NCBI GenBank assembly: GCA_963818695.1
Contig: CAWFTG010000003.1
Coordinates: 310,001-374,000 of the forward strand
Length of the DNA: 64,000 nucleotides
From: AP-15 sp963818695
Lineage (GTDB): Bacteria; Pseudomonadota; Alphaproteobacteria; ATCC43930; CGMCC-115725
Direction: 5' to 3'
In this document: positions 16,827 to 26,420 of the stretch, piece by piece
How positions within the stretch are numbered: the first letter of the stretch is position 1
Layout: each line of letters starts with the position of its first letter
Notes under the pieces: generated by a model
What the model saw: only the letters and a program-made list of their open reading frames with translations
What the model was told of the DNA's origin: nothing
Databases searched by the model: none
Position numbers and translations under genes: made by a program

Positions 16827-18611
16827 ATGCGAATAGACTCGGCAATCGTGGGAATGCGGGGACGCTCGGCGGCCCTCGTTTGGCGCTTGGCGCGCGATTT
16901 CATGCGCCCTCACGTAGCACGCATCCTGTTCGCGTTTTTATGGATGGGGCTCGCCGCCGGCAGCACCGCGGGACGCGCCTGGCTGATGGAGCCGGTGCTG
17001 GACCGCATTTTTGTCGCGCGCGAGGGATCGCTGCTGCTGCTAATCGCCGGCGGAGCGCTTGCCCTCGCCGTAATCAAGGGGCTGGCCGATTACCGCGAGG
17101 CCGTGCTGATGACCCGGGTCGGCCAGCGTGTTATCGCCGATGTGCAGATCGCGCTCTTTGCCCGGCTGATGCGGGCCGATCTCGCCTATTTTCACGCGCA
17201 TCCGAGCGGCACCCTGATTTCGCGTTTCACCAGCGACGCGGCGCTGTTGCGCAATGCCGCGGCAAATGTCCTCGCCGGTATCGGCAAGGACGCGGTGACG
17301 GTCGTTTTCCTGGTCGGCGTGATGTTTTATCAGGATTGGCTTCTCGCGCTCGTTTCGTTCTTCGTCTTTCCGCTGGCGATCCGCCCGATCGTCGCGATCG
17401 GCCGGCGCATTCGCCGGGTGACCGCCAATGCCCAGGCCGAGATCGGCCAGTTCACGACCCTATTGAGCCAGACCTTCCAGGGCGCCCGGCACGTCAAGGC
17501 CTACGGCATGGAACCGTATGAGGAGCGCCGCGCCGCCGGGCTGATCGAGCGCCTCTTCGTGCTGATCGACCGCGGCACGCGGACGCGCTCGCGCGCCTCG
17601 CCGATGATGGAGGCGCTCGGCGGGACGGCGATCGCCGTCGTCATTCTCTACGGCGGTCATCAGGTCATCAGCGGCGCCCGCACGCCGGGCGCTCTGTTCT
17701 CTTTCATCACCGCACTGCTGCTCGCTTACCAGCCGCTAAAGAGCCTCGCCAATCTGAATGCGTCGCTGCAGGAGGGCCTCGCCGCCGCGCAGCGGATCTT
17801 CGAAGTGCTCGACGTCGAGCCGACGATCCGCGACATGCCCGGTGCCAAGCCATTGCACATTGCCGGCGGTGAAATCCGCTTCGACAACGTCCGCTTTGGC
17901 TATGTTCCCGGGACGGCGGCAATCGACGGTCTGTCCCTGACGATCCCGGCTGGCCATACCGTGGCGCTGGTCGGCCCGTCGGGAGCGGGGAAATCGACGA
18001 TGCTCAACCTGATCCCGCGCTTCTTCGACATCGATTCGGGATGTATCGCAATCGATGGGCAGGACGTGCGCACGGTGACGATCGCCTCACTGCGCAGCGC
18101 CATCGCGCTGGTCGCTCAGGAGGTCAGCCTGTTCGACGACACCGTGCGCGCCAACATCGCCTATGGCCGCTTCGGCGCATCCCTTGACGAAATCGAGGAA
18201 GCGGCGCGGGCAGCCGCCGCCGATGCCTTTATCCGCGAGCTGCCGCAGGGCTACGATACCATGGTCGGCGAGCACGGCGTTCGGCTGTCGGGCGGCCAGC
18301 GTCAGCGAATTGCGATTGCCCGCGCGATGCTGAAGAACGCGCCGATCCTTCTGCTCGACGAAGCGACTTCGGCCCTCGACAGCGAATCGGAGCGGCAAGT
18401 GCAACGAGCGCTGAACACATTGATTCGCGGGCGCACAACGCTCGTCATTGCGCATCGGCTGTCGACGATCCAGGGGGCGGACCTGATTTGCGTCATCGAT
18501 CGCGGGCGGATTGTCGAGACCGGTCGGCATCCCGAGCTGCTTGCCCGGGGCGGCCTTTATGCCCGCCTTTATGCGATGCAGTTTGCCGAGCAACACGCCG
18601 CCGCCGTGTAG
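16827..18611 (+). CDS. msbA: Lipid A export ABC transporter MsbA
   Basis: A 594-aa half-transporter: six membrane helices in about residues 20-320, then an ATPase domain with Walker A GPSGAGKS, the signature LSGGQRQRIAIARAM and Walker B ILLLDEATSALD, followed by the H-loop (VIAHRLSTI). MsbA flips lipid A-core across the inner membrane. The following genes (acyltransferase, waaA, lpxK, lpxL) complete the lipid A pathway and support this over other exporters. ATG 16827 follows a 410-bp gap, so the promoter of the cluster is likely there. Confidence 0.9.
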   Translation: MRIDSAIVGMRGRSAALVWRLARDFMRPHVARILFAFLWMGLAAGSTAGRAWLMEPVLDRIFVAREGSLLLLIAGGALALAVIKGLADYREAVLMTRVGQRVIADVQIALFARLMRADLAYFHAHPSGTLISRFTSDAALLRNAAANVLAGIGKDAVTVVFLVGVMFYQDWLLALVSFFVFPLAIRPIVAIGRRIRRVTANAQAEIGQFTTLLSQTFQGARHVKAYGMEPYEERRAAGLIERLFVLIDRGTRTRSRASPMMEALGGTAIAVVILYGGHQVISGARTPGALFSFITALLLAYQPLKSLANLNASLQEGLAAAQRIFEVLDVEPTIRDMPGAKPLHIAGGEIRFDNVRFGYVPGTAAIDGLSLTIPAGHTVALVGPSGAGKSTMLNLIPRFFDIDSGCIAIDGQDVRTVTIASLRSAIALVAQEVSLFDDTVRANIAYGRFGASLDEIEEAARAAAADAFIRELPQGYDTMVGEHGVRLSGGQRQRIAIARAMLKNAPILLLDEATSALDSESERQVQRALNTLIRGRTTLVIAHRLSTIQGADLICVIDRGRIVETGRHPELLARGGLYARLYAMQFAEQHAAAV

Positions 18612-18617
18612 AAGCGT

Positions 18618-19370
18618 GTGCTGAATTTGACCAGACCAGCCACCCTGCGGCGTCTTCTGCGCAATGCTCGGCTGCGCCGGGTGGCGTGCTGGTTCATCCA
18701 TTGGTATATCCGCTTCGTCTATTTGACCACCAGCTGGAGCACAGGTGGGGCCGAATGGCCGCACCGCCTGCGCGCCGAAGGAAAACCTTTCATCCTTGCT
18801 TTCTGGCATGGGCGGCTGCTGATGATCCCAATGGCATGGCAGCGGCTGGCGCCGATGCACATGCTGATATCGGCTCATCCCGACGGGCAGATCATCGCCG
18901 ATGCCGTGACTTATTTCGGTGTCGATTCGATATCCGGATCGACCAGCCGCGGCGGCTCCGCTGCGCTGCGAACAATGCTGAAGCGGCTCAAGGCGGGAGA
19001 TTGCGTCGGGATCACGCCGGACGGCCCACGCGGCCCGGCAATGACCGCGAGCACCGGGATCGTCAATATCGCCAGGCTCGCCCGGGTGCCGATCCTGCCG
19101 ATCACTTATGCAACCAGTCGTCGGCGATTGCTGGCGACCTGGGACCGCTTTCATCTCCCTTGGCCATTCGGCCGCGGCGTCTACCTTTGGGGTGAACCGA
19201 TCACATTTGCCGAGGAACTCGACGAAGCCGGGCTCGAATGCGCCCGACGCCTCGTCGAGACCAGAATGGTGGAGATGGTCTGTGAGGCCGAGCGGCGTGT
19301 CGGGCACGGAGTACCGGCACCGGCTGCCACCGACGGCGTCGGGCCGGCGCGCCGAATTGCGGACGGTTGA
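18618..19370 (+). CDS. Lysophospholipid acyltransferase-like protein (DUF374)
   Basis: A 250-aa protein with the DUF374 signatures FWHGRLLMIPM and GDCVGITPDGPRGPAM. Homologues sit next to waaA and msbA in many alphaproteobacteria; some act as lipid A or Kdo-linked acyltransferases. The start is GTG 18618, 6 bp after the msbA stop. The N-terminal part (about 15-40) is hydrophobic. Its stop overlaps the waaA start (TGATG), so the unit is coupled. Confidence 0.85.
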   Translation: MLNLTRPATLRRLLRNARLRRVACWFIHWYIRFVYLTTSWSTGGAEWPHRLRAEGKPFILAFWHGRLLMIPMAWQRLAPMHMLISAHPDGQIIADAVTYFGVDSISGSTSRGGSAALRTMLKRLKAGDCVGITPDGPRGPAMTASTGIVNIARLARVPILPITYATSRRRLLATWDRFHLPWPFGRGVYLWGEPITFAEELDEAGLECARRLVETRMVEMVCEAERRVGHGVPAPAATDGVGPARRIADG

Positions 19371-20680
19371 TGCTGCCGCTGCTTTATAAGGCCATGACGC
19401 GGCCGCTGGCGCCGCTGGCAATGCTGTATTTGGCGCAACGGCGCAAGCGCGGCAAGGAACACCCGATCCGTTTTCGCGAGCGCCGAGGCATTCCCAGCGG
19501 GACCCGGCCGGATGGTCCGCTGATCTGGGTTCATGCGGCCAGCGTGGGTGAAGCGACCGCGGTCCTGGGCCTAATCGAATATCTGCTGGAGACGCGGCCC
19601 GATCTCGAAATCCTGGTCACGACCGGCACGGTCACCTCGGCGCGCCTGCTGGAGACCCGGCTGCGGGCGCGCGCGCGCCATCAATTCGTTCCCGCCGACC
19701 TGCCGAGTTGGGCGGCACGCTTTCTCGATCATTGGCGTCCCGACCTGGCACTCTGGGTCGAATCCGAGTTGTGGCCCAATCTGGTCTTCGCGGCGCATGC
19801 CCGGCGCATTCCGATGGTGCTGGTCAATGCCCGGCTCTCGGCACGTTCGTACCGCCGCTGGCGATATTGGCCGGGGCTGATCGGGCCGATACTGAGCGCA
19901 TTCGACTTGTGCCTCGCGCAGGACCAGCAGCAAGCCGAGCGATTTCGCTTGCTGGGCGCCCGGCAAGTGGCCGCCGTCGGCGATCTCAAAGCCGCCGCTC
20001 CCGCATTGCCGTTCGATCTCTCCGAACTGTCGCGCCTGCGTGACGCGATCGGTCCGCGTCCAATGTGGCTGGCTGCCAGCACGCACGCCGGCGAGGAGAA
20101 GGTCGCCGCGCAAGTCCATCGCGACCTCGCCGCGCGACATCCCGGCCTGCTGACGATCATCGCTCCCCGCCACCCGGCGCGCGGCGACGCAATCGGCGCC
20201 ATGCTGGCGGAGCAAGGGCTGCGGGTCGCCCGGCGCGCTCGTGGCGATCCGGTCACTCGCGACACGCAAGTCTATCTCGCAGACACAATGGGCGAGCTCG
20301 GGCTGTTCTACCGCCTCGCCGGGATTGCGTTCGTCGGAGGTTCGCTGGTCGCCAAGGGCGGGCACAACCCGTTCGAGGCGGCCCGGCTCGGCTGCGCCGT
20401 GCTGCATGGCCCGGATATGAGCAATTGCGCCGCAATGGCGGCTGCGCTCGCAGCGGCGGGCGCCGCCGAAACCGTCAGCGGCGCTGCGGCGCTCGCGCAA
20501 TCGGTATCGGCGCTGCTCGCCGATCAGCGGCTGCGCGCCGAGCGGGCTGCCGCCGCTGCCCGCGTTGCGGCCGCCGGTCTGGGTATTCTCGATGCGGTCT
20601 TGGAGCGGCTCGCCCCCTGGCTCGACCGGGTCGCGCCGGCAAGCGAGCTCGCGCCGCCGCCCCGCCTGGTGCGAGCCTGA
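19370..20680 (+). CDS. waaA: 3-deoxy-D-manno-octulosonic acid transferase
   Basis: WaaA (KdtA) adds Kdo to the lipid A precursor. The product is 436 aa from ATG 19370 (a TTG 3 bp upstream is possible). Recognisable are RFRERRGIP, LIWVHAASVGEA with the catalytic Glu, and the C-terminal GSLVAKGGHNPFEAARLGCA that binds CMP-Kdo. The start is inside the stop of the acyltransferase and its own stop overlaps lpxK. The family is certain; whether it adds one or two Kdo residues cannot be told. Confidence 0.93.
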   Translation: MLPLLYKAMTRPLAPLAMLYLAQRRKRGKEHPIRFRERRGIPSGTRPDGPLIWVHAASVGEATAVLGLIEYLLETRPDLEILVTTGTVTSARLLETRLRARARHQFVPADLPSWAARFLDHWRPDLALWVESELWPNLVFAAHARRIPMVLVNARLSARSYRRWRYWPGLIGPILSAFDLCLAQDQQQAERFRLLGARQVAAVGDLKAAAPALPFDLSELSRLRDAIGPRPMWLAASTHAGEEKVAAQVHRDLAARHPGLLTIIAPRHPARGDAIGAMLAEQGLRVARRARGDPVTRDTQVYLADTMGELGLFYRLAGIAFVGGSLVAKGGHNPFEAARLGCAVLHGPDMSNCAAMAAALAAAGAAETVSGAAALAQSVSALLADQRLRAERAAAAARVAAAGLGILDAVLERLAPWLDRVAPASELAPPPRLVRA

Positions 20681-21700
20681 TGCGCACCGCCCCGGCCTTC
20701 TGGGAGCGGCCTCCGGGACTGCTGTCAGAGTTGCTGCTGCCGCTCGGCGCGGGCTGGGAGGCGGCAAGCCGGTTGCGGCACTCTTTCGCCCGCCCCTACT
20801 TGCCACCGGTTCCAGTGGTGTGCGTCGGCAATCTGGTCGCGGGCGGGGCCGGCAAGACCCCGGTCGCGCTGGCGCTGGCCGCGCAACTGGTCTCGTGCGG
20901 CATTGCGGTGCACATCGTGACGCGCGGGTACGGCGGCCGCCTCGGCGGACCGGTGCGCGTCGACCCAGCTCGCCACGACGCCCGAGCGGTGGGGGACGAG
21001 GCGCTGCTCGCTGGCCATGCGAGCGCCGTGCTGGGTGGCGCGCGACCGAGCCGAGGGCGTCCGCGCCGCGGCGGCGGCGGGAGCGCAAATTGTCGTGCTC
21101 GACGACGGATTTCAGAACCCCACGATAGGCAAGAATTTGTCGCTCGTCGTCGTCGACGCTGCGTATGGCTTTGGCAACGGGCGGGTGATCCCGGCAGGCC
21201 CGCTGCGCGAGAGCCTCGCCCGCGGGCTCGCGCGGGCCGACACCGTCGTGTTGCTCGGAGCCGAGGCGCAGCCGCTCAGAATTGATCCGGCTCTGCCCGT
21301 CTTGCACGCGGCTCTGCGGCCGGTCGCCGGGGAGCGGCTCGCCGGCGCGCGCCTACTGGCCTTTGCCGGGATTGGTCGCCCGGACAAATTCTTTACGACC
21401 TTGCGGGCACTCGGCGCCGAGCTTGTCGATACTCGATCGTTTCCCGATCATCATCCATTTCGCGCCGGCGAAATCGACCGGCTGTTCCGCGCCGCGGAGC
21501 GGGCGCAAGCCTGCCTCATCACGACCGCTAAAGACATCGTCCGAGTGCCCGCTGCAAAGCGGGCCGCGATCGAGGTTCTCGAGGTCGAAATCCGCTGGGC
21601 TGATCCCACAGCGCTCATAGAGTTGCTCAGAGCCGTCGTTGGTGATCGAGAAGCTAATTCCAATTGGTCGGGCAGCGACCCTCACCCGCCAAGACCCTGA
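20680..21700 (+). CDS. lpxK: Tetraacyldisaccharide 4'-kinase LpxK, frameshifted
   Basis: LpxK phosphorylates the 4' position of the lipid A disaccharide. The N-terminal half (ATG 20680) has the P-loop GNLVAGGAGKTP and VTRGYGGRLGG, then loses frame near GDEALLAGHA. The rest (CWVARDRAEGVRAAAAAGAQ, VLDDGFQNP, DHHPFRAGEI, ITTAKDIVR) is one frame over. One extra base at about 21018-21022 is enough; repaired length is 339 aa. The C-terminal residues (GSDPHPPRP) come from a palindromic repeat. A true loss would block lipid A synthesis unless lipid A is dispensable, so a consensus error is likelier. Confidence 0.88.
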
Positions 21701-22610
21701 GGGCGAGGTGGGTGAGGGGAACGCTTCGCGTCCTCGGCAGCCCATCAGTTTCACCCACCGACTGGAGGGCTGGGGAGCGGCGCTGTGCTTTGGCGCGTTC
21801 GGATCGTTGCCGATCGATTGGGCGTCGGCGATAGGTGGCGCCTTGGCGTGCGCGATCGGCCCCCGGCTCGGCATCTCCAAACGCGCCCGGCTCAACATCG
21901 CCCGCGCGCTGCCCGAGCTTTCGGAAGCCGAGGTCGCGCACATCATTGCCGGCATGTGGGATAATCTCGGCCGGGTCGCGGCCGAATATCCGCATCTGCG
22001 CGCAATCCGCGTCTTCGACCCCGACGGGCGCGTCGAAACGCACGGCTTTGAGCACGTGGATCGGGCCGTCGCCGCGGGGCGCCGCATGATCATTTTCTCC
22101 GGGCATATAGCCAATTGGGAAATTGGCATGCTCGCCGCGATCCAATACGGGGCTGAGGTTGCGCAGATCTACCGCGCCGCCAACAATCCGCTGGTCGACC
22201 GAATGATCGCGCGGTTTCGCAGCATTGGCGGCGAACTGATCCCCAAAGGCACCGTAGCCGCCCGGCGCGCTATTGCGGTGCTGCGGCGCGGTGCGCATCT
22301 GACGATGCTCGCCGACCAGAAGATGAATGACGGCATCCCGGTGCCGTTCTTCGGGCGCCCGGCAATGACCGCCACGGCGCTCGCCGCCTTGGCGCTGCGC
22401 TTCGACTGCGACGTGCTTCCTGCGCGCGTCGAGCGGCTCGGCGGAGCGCACTTTCGGCTCACCATCTTTCCGCCGTTGCCACTGCCGCAGAGCGGCGATC
22501 ATCACGCCGACGTCGCCGCGCTGATGACGCGGGTCAATCAAACTCTAGAAGGATGGATCCGAGATCGCCCGGAAGAGTGGTTTTGGGTGCACCGCCGCTG
22601 GCCGGATTAG
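21639..22610 (+). CDS. lpxL: Late lipid A acyltransferase (LpxL/HtrB family)
   Basis: A 323-aa enzyme of the lysophospholipid-acyltransferase superfamily. The H-x4-E/D-type site is seen as FSGHIANWEIGML, with AEVAQIYRAANNP and LADQKMNDGIPVPFFGRPAM as further signatures. It should add a secondary acyl chain to Kdo2-lipid IVA. The frame begins at TTG 21639 within lpxK; residues about 12-36 are encoded by a palindromic repeat and conserved sequence starts around HRLEGWGAALCFGAFG, so the real start is not certain. Its stop overlaps that of aqpZ on the other strand. Confidence 0.85.
   Translation: MVIEKLIPIGRAATLTRQDPEGEVGEGNASRPRQPISFTHRLEGWGAALCFGAFGSLPIDWASAIGGALACAIGPRLGISKRARLNIARALPELSEAEVAHIIAGMWDNLGRVAAEYPHLRAIRVFDPDGRVETHGFEHVDRAVAAGRRMIIFSGHIANWEIGMLAAIQYGAEVAQIYRAANNPLVDRMIARFRSIGGELIPKGTVAARRAIAVLRRGAHLTMLADQKMNDGIPVPFFGRPAMTATALAALALRFDCDVLPARVERLGGAHFRLTIFPPLPLPQSGDHHADVAALMTRVNQTLEGWIRDRPEEWFWVHRRWPD
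21679..21718. repeat. Palindromic repeat at the lpxK/lpxL overlap
   Basis: CCCTCACCC (21679-21687) and GGGTGAGGG (21710-21718) form a 9-bp inverted repeat around a 22-bp centre. It lies inside both reading frames, giving the last residues of LpxK and the extra N-terminal residues of LpxL. Confidence 0.75.
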
Positions 22611-23350
22611 GGAGTTACCCGCCGCTCCTCGACCACAATGGTGTCCCTGATTTTCTCGTATTCGTACATCCAGCGGCTCACCAACCCGGCAATTACTGCG
22701 CCAATGATCGGCGCCACCCAGAAGAGCCAGAGCTGCCCAATGTATGCACCGCCGGCGAACAGAGCCGGCCCCGTGCTGCGCGCCGGATTGACCGAGGTAT
22801 TGGTGACCGGGATCGACACGAGATGGATCAAGGTCAGCGCGAGGCCAATTGGAATTCCCGCGAAGCCGGTCGCCGCTCCCCTTGATGTTGTGCCAATGAT
22901 GATCAGGAGAAAGAAGAAGGTCATCACCACTTCGTCCACGAAGCAGCTTCCGAGGCCGTATTTGCCGGGGCTGAGATCGCCATAACCGTTGGCGGCAAAA
23001 CTGCCGGCGACCCATCCAGGCTTGCCCGAAGCGATCACCCAGAGGACCACAGCGGCGATAATGGCACCAATCACCTGCGCGACGATGTAGGGGAGCACGT
23101 GCTTGTTGGCGCACCGGCCGGCGGCCCACAAGCCGATCGTCACCGCAGGGTTGAAGTGGCCGCCTGAGATGTGACCTACGGCGTAGGCCATCGTCAGCAC
23201 CGTCAATCCGAATGCGAAGGCGACACCGAGAAAACCGATCCCGAGGTTCGGAAAACCCGCGGCCAGGACAGCGGCGCCGCAACCGCCCAACACCAGCCAG
23301 AACGTGCCAAAGAATTCGGCGACAACGCGCCGTGAAATGTCGCTGTCCAT
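22607..23350 (-). CDS. aqpZ: Aquaporin Z
   Basis: A 247-aa six-helix channel with both NPA boxes (GGHFNPAVTIGLW and SVNPARSTGPAL). The arginine after the second NPA and the short pore residues suggest the water-selective AqpZ type and not a glycerol facilitator. ATG 23350 is preceded by GGAGGAGCAGG on the coding strand. It is a single gene, converging on lpxL with a 4-bp overlap of stops. Confidence 0.92.
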   Translation of the reverse strand: MDSDISRRVVAEFFGTFWLVLGGCGAAVLAAGFPNLGIGFLGVAFAFGLTVLTMAYAVGHISGGHFNPAVTIGLWAAGRCANKHVLPYIVAQVIGAIIAAVVLWVIASGKPGWVAGSFAANGYGDLSPGKYGLGSCFVDEVVMTFFFLLIIIGTTSRGAATGFAGIPIGLALTLIHLVSIPVTNTSVNPARSTGPALFAGGAYIGQLWLFWVAPIIGAVIAGLVSRWMYEYEKIRDTIVVEERRVTP

Positions 23351-23593
23351 CCTGCTCCTCCGACGTTAACTGATTGTACTCTAACGGTTGAAAACGCCGC
23401 CAACAAGCTCAGCCTAACGAATAGGCATCGGCCACGGCGGAGACCTCACCGTCGTCCCTCGATGCCCGGCCATGCAACCGTCGCTTGACGGGCGATCGAA
23501 AAGAGCGCTGGCCTCGCCGCCTCGACCTCGTTCTGCAGCACGACCCGCGCGGCGCCACGACATATCGAACGCGGCGGTCTCACCTAAACCGCG

Positions 23594-24300
23594 TTGGACC
23601 TGAAGAGGCCGGCTCGCGGGACCGACTGGGCGCCGTGGATCTTCGCGGCGAAACAACGGCGTTCGGGGCGTGATCGCGCTGCTCGTCGTCTGTTCACCTT
23701 CAACCTCGATCGGCCGTATTGGGCGCTGCTGTCTCTTTTCATTGTCTCCCAGCCACAGCAGAGCGGACTGGTCGTGGCGAAGAGCTTCTACCGCACTATC
23801 GGGACAGTGATCGGCGCCGCCGTCGCGCTCTTTCCCGTTGCCCTCTGCGCGCAGGAGCGCGTGCTCTTCCTCGGCGGTCTCGCCCTCTCGATCGGCCTTT
23901 GCACCTTTGGCTCGCAATACGCGAGGAACTTCGCCGCCTATGCCTTGTCCTGTCTGGATACACCGCAGCGATCGTTGGCATTCCGGGCGCGCTCGATGCC
24001 GGGAACGCTTTTTACATCGCTACAGGGCGCGTTAGCGAAATCAGTCTCGGCACCGTTGTGACAGCCACGATCAGCCACGTCGTGCTGCCGAACTCGCTGG
24101 TCCCCTCGTTATGGCAAGCGGTGGCCGACGCTCACGCGGGGCTCGCCGACTACGGCCTTGCGCTGTTCGGTGCCGGCGACACCGCGCCGGTGCGGACGAA
24201 ACTATTGGGTCACGCCATAGAAATGTTTCTCTGGTCGGCCGCGTTCTTCTACCAGCTGTGCAATGGCATCCGAATCAGTCCTTGGCTGGATCAGGATTAA
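23594..24300 (+). pseudogene. FUSC-family (fusaric acid resistance-like) transporter remnant
   Basis: Strong FUSC-family sequence is spread over at least three frames: WIFAAK..., then VIALLVV in a second frame, FTFNLDRPYWALLSLFIVSQ and LCTFGSQYARNFAAYA in the first, and LVLSGYTAAIVGIPGALDAG with SHVVLPNSLVPSLWQAVADA in a third. A base is missing near 23945 and others are needed around 23640-23690. It stops after about 230 residues while full proteins have about 650-700, so the C-terminal half is deleted. This is a true pseudogene or fragment of an inner-membrane efflux protein. Confidence 0.78.
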
Positions 24301-24370
24301 GCGGCAAGGTCCAACCTATGGCCGACCACTACTGAACCAGCCTTTGTTGACCAGAACAAGGAGCGTTTCA

Positions 24371-24775
24371 ATGATACGCTGTATTCGGCTTTGGACCGGA
24401 GACGACGGCAACTCGCATTTTGAGGAAGGGGGAATTGACCTTCCCAAGGGCGAACGTGGTGACATCCTCAGCGGCACCGTCGACGTCGTTAGCATCTCGT
24501 TTCGCGAGACGAGAGCCGGTGGTGCTTTCGAATGGCACGACGCGCCGGCCCGCCAGTTCGTCATCACACTAAGCGGCACGCTCGACTTTCAGACACGCAC
24601 GGGCGAGCACTTCATGCTACACCCGGGCGACATCCTCCTTGCCGAGGACACAGCCGGAACCGGGCACAGCTGGAAACTCGTCGATGAGAATCCCTGGCGC
24701 CGGGCCTACGTGATCCTTAGCCCAGGCGTTGAAGTTCCGTTCGTCGCCAACTCGCCAGTTCGTCGCCCAAGCTGA
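24371..24775 (+). CDS. Small cupin-fold protein
   Basis: A 134-aa single-domain cupin. ATG 24371 has AAGGAGCG a few bases upstream. The cupin motifs are partly visible (WHDAPARQFVITLSGTLDFQ, then HPGDILLAEDTAGTGHSWK), with metal-binding histidines reduced to WHD and GHSW. Such proteins may bind small acids or act as regulators. It lies 18 bp upstream of mqo and may be co-transcribed with it; no enzymatic role can be assigned. Confidence 0.75.
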   Translation: MIRCIRLWTGDDGNSHFEEGGIDLPKGERGDILSGTVDVVSISFRETRAGGAFEWHDAPARQFVITLSGTLDFQTRTGEHFMLHPGDILLAEDTAGTGHSWKLVDENPWRRAYVILSPGVEVPFVANSPVRRPS

Positions 24776-24793
24776 CAAAAAGGGAAGCCCTTC

Positions 24794-26292
24794 ATGATCC
24801 AGACGCAAAACCCCGGCGCACCCGACATTGTGCTGATCGGCGCGGGCATCATGAGCGCCACCCTGGGCACCGTGCTCAAGGAGCTCGAGCCCTCCCTCAG
24901 CATCACGATATTCGAGACGCTCGAGGATTGCGGGCAGGAGAGTTCGCAGGCCTGGAACAATGCAGGTACCGGCCACGCGGCCAATTGCGAGCTGAACTAC
25001 ACGCCTCTACGCGAAGACGGGAGCGTCGACATCTCCGAGGCGCTGAAGGTGAACACAGAATTCGATCTGTCGCGTCAGCTGTGGTCCTACCTGATCCGCA
25101 AAGGCGCGATCCCGGACCCGCGCAGCTTCATCCATCCCTGCCCGCATATGAGCTTCGTCTGGGGGAAGGAGAATGTCGCCTTCTTGCGCAAGCGCTTCGA
25201 GGCGATGTCCGCCAGCCATTGCTACCACGGGATGGAGTATACCGAGAATCGTGCCAAGATCGCCGAATGGGCGCCGCTGATCATGGACGGCCGCGACGAC
25301 GAGGAGCCGTTTGCGGCTACTCGGATCATCACTGGTACCGATGTCGACTACGGCGCCTGACCCATCTGCTGGTAAAGCATCTTGCCGCTCAACCCGGCGT
25401 TTCGGTGCACTACAAGCATCGCGTCGTGGATCTGGAGCGTGAAAACAATGGCGCTTGGCGGGTGGGTATCGAGGACGACCACACGCACGAGCGCCAAGCA
25501 GTTTCGTCCAAATTCGTCTTCATCGGCGCCGGCGGGGGCGCGATTGAGCTGCTCCAGCAGTCGCGCATCCCCGAAGGCCGTGGGTATGGCGGCTTCCCGG
25601 TCAGCGGCATCTGGCTGCGGTGCGACGAGAGCGCAGTAAGCGATCGCCACCACGCCAAAGTCTACGGCAAGGCCGCAACCGGATCGCCGCCGATGTCGGT
25701 GCCGCACCTCGACACCCGCATCATCCAGGGCAAAAAGTCGTTGCTGTTCGGACCCTATGCCGGCTTCTCCAGCAAATTCCTGAAGCACGGCTCGTTGACA
25801 GATCTTTTCGAGTCAATTAGGCCCGGCAACATCCTGCCGCTGCTGGCGGTGGCGCGAGACAATATCGCGCTGACCGAATATCTGATCGGCCAGGTCTTTC
25901 AAAGCTCGGCACATCAGTTCGCGACGCTTCGCCAATTCTTTCCCAAGGCCGCCCGAAAAGACTGGCGCGAGGCGGTCGCGGGGCAGCGCGTCCAGATCAT
26001 CAAGCCCGACCAGCAAAGACACGGCGTATTGGAATTCGGCACCGAACTGGTCGCAGCCGAGGACAAGTCCCTGGTCGCCCTGCTCGGCGCCTCGCCAGGC
26101 GCATCCACCGCGGCCTTCATTGCTCTCGGAGTGCTCGAAAAGTGTTTCGCGAGCGAACTCAGCGAGAGCGGGTGGCTCCCCAAACTAAAGGAGATCATAC
26201 CGACATACGGAATCGATCTCGCTCGCGATGCCGACGCCTGCCGCAAGACCCGTGCAGACACCGCGGCCATCTTGAAGGTAGAGAATATCTGA
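24794..26292 (+). CDS. mqo: Malate:quinone oxidoreductase, frameshifted
   Basis: MQO is a membrane-associated FAD enzyme that oxidises malate to oxaloacetate and reduces quinone. The first frame (ATG 24794) has the FAD-binding LIGAGIMSATLGTVLKELEP and AWNNAGTGHAANCELNYTP but ends at 25360; the rest (LTHLLVKHLAAQPGVSVHYK to the C-terminal PTYGIDLARDA) is in another frame. One missing C near 25357 (GCCCTG to GCCTG) reconciles them, giving 499 aa, the family length. It follows the cupin and precedes the malic-enzyme gene, so malate is the theme of this group. Confidence 0.9.
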
Positions 26293-26420
26293 CTGCGACG
26301 GGTCGACCAGCTCACCCAGAAGCGGGCAGCTCGATTTGTGCGAGATGAGGCGACAGCGGGCCAAGTCTGCGAGGGCGCCGCATCTTGCAAGCTGATCGTA
26401 TAGACGCACCGGAGGTGGCG

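Noticed and set aside
19571..21307. Long minus-strand open frame opposite waaA and lpxK (578 codons)
   Set aside because: It is the GC-rich shadow of two well recognised genes and has no family-like motifs.
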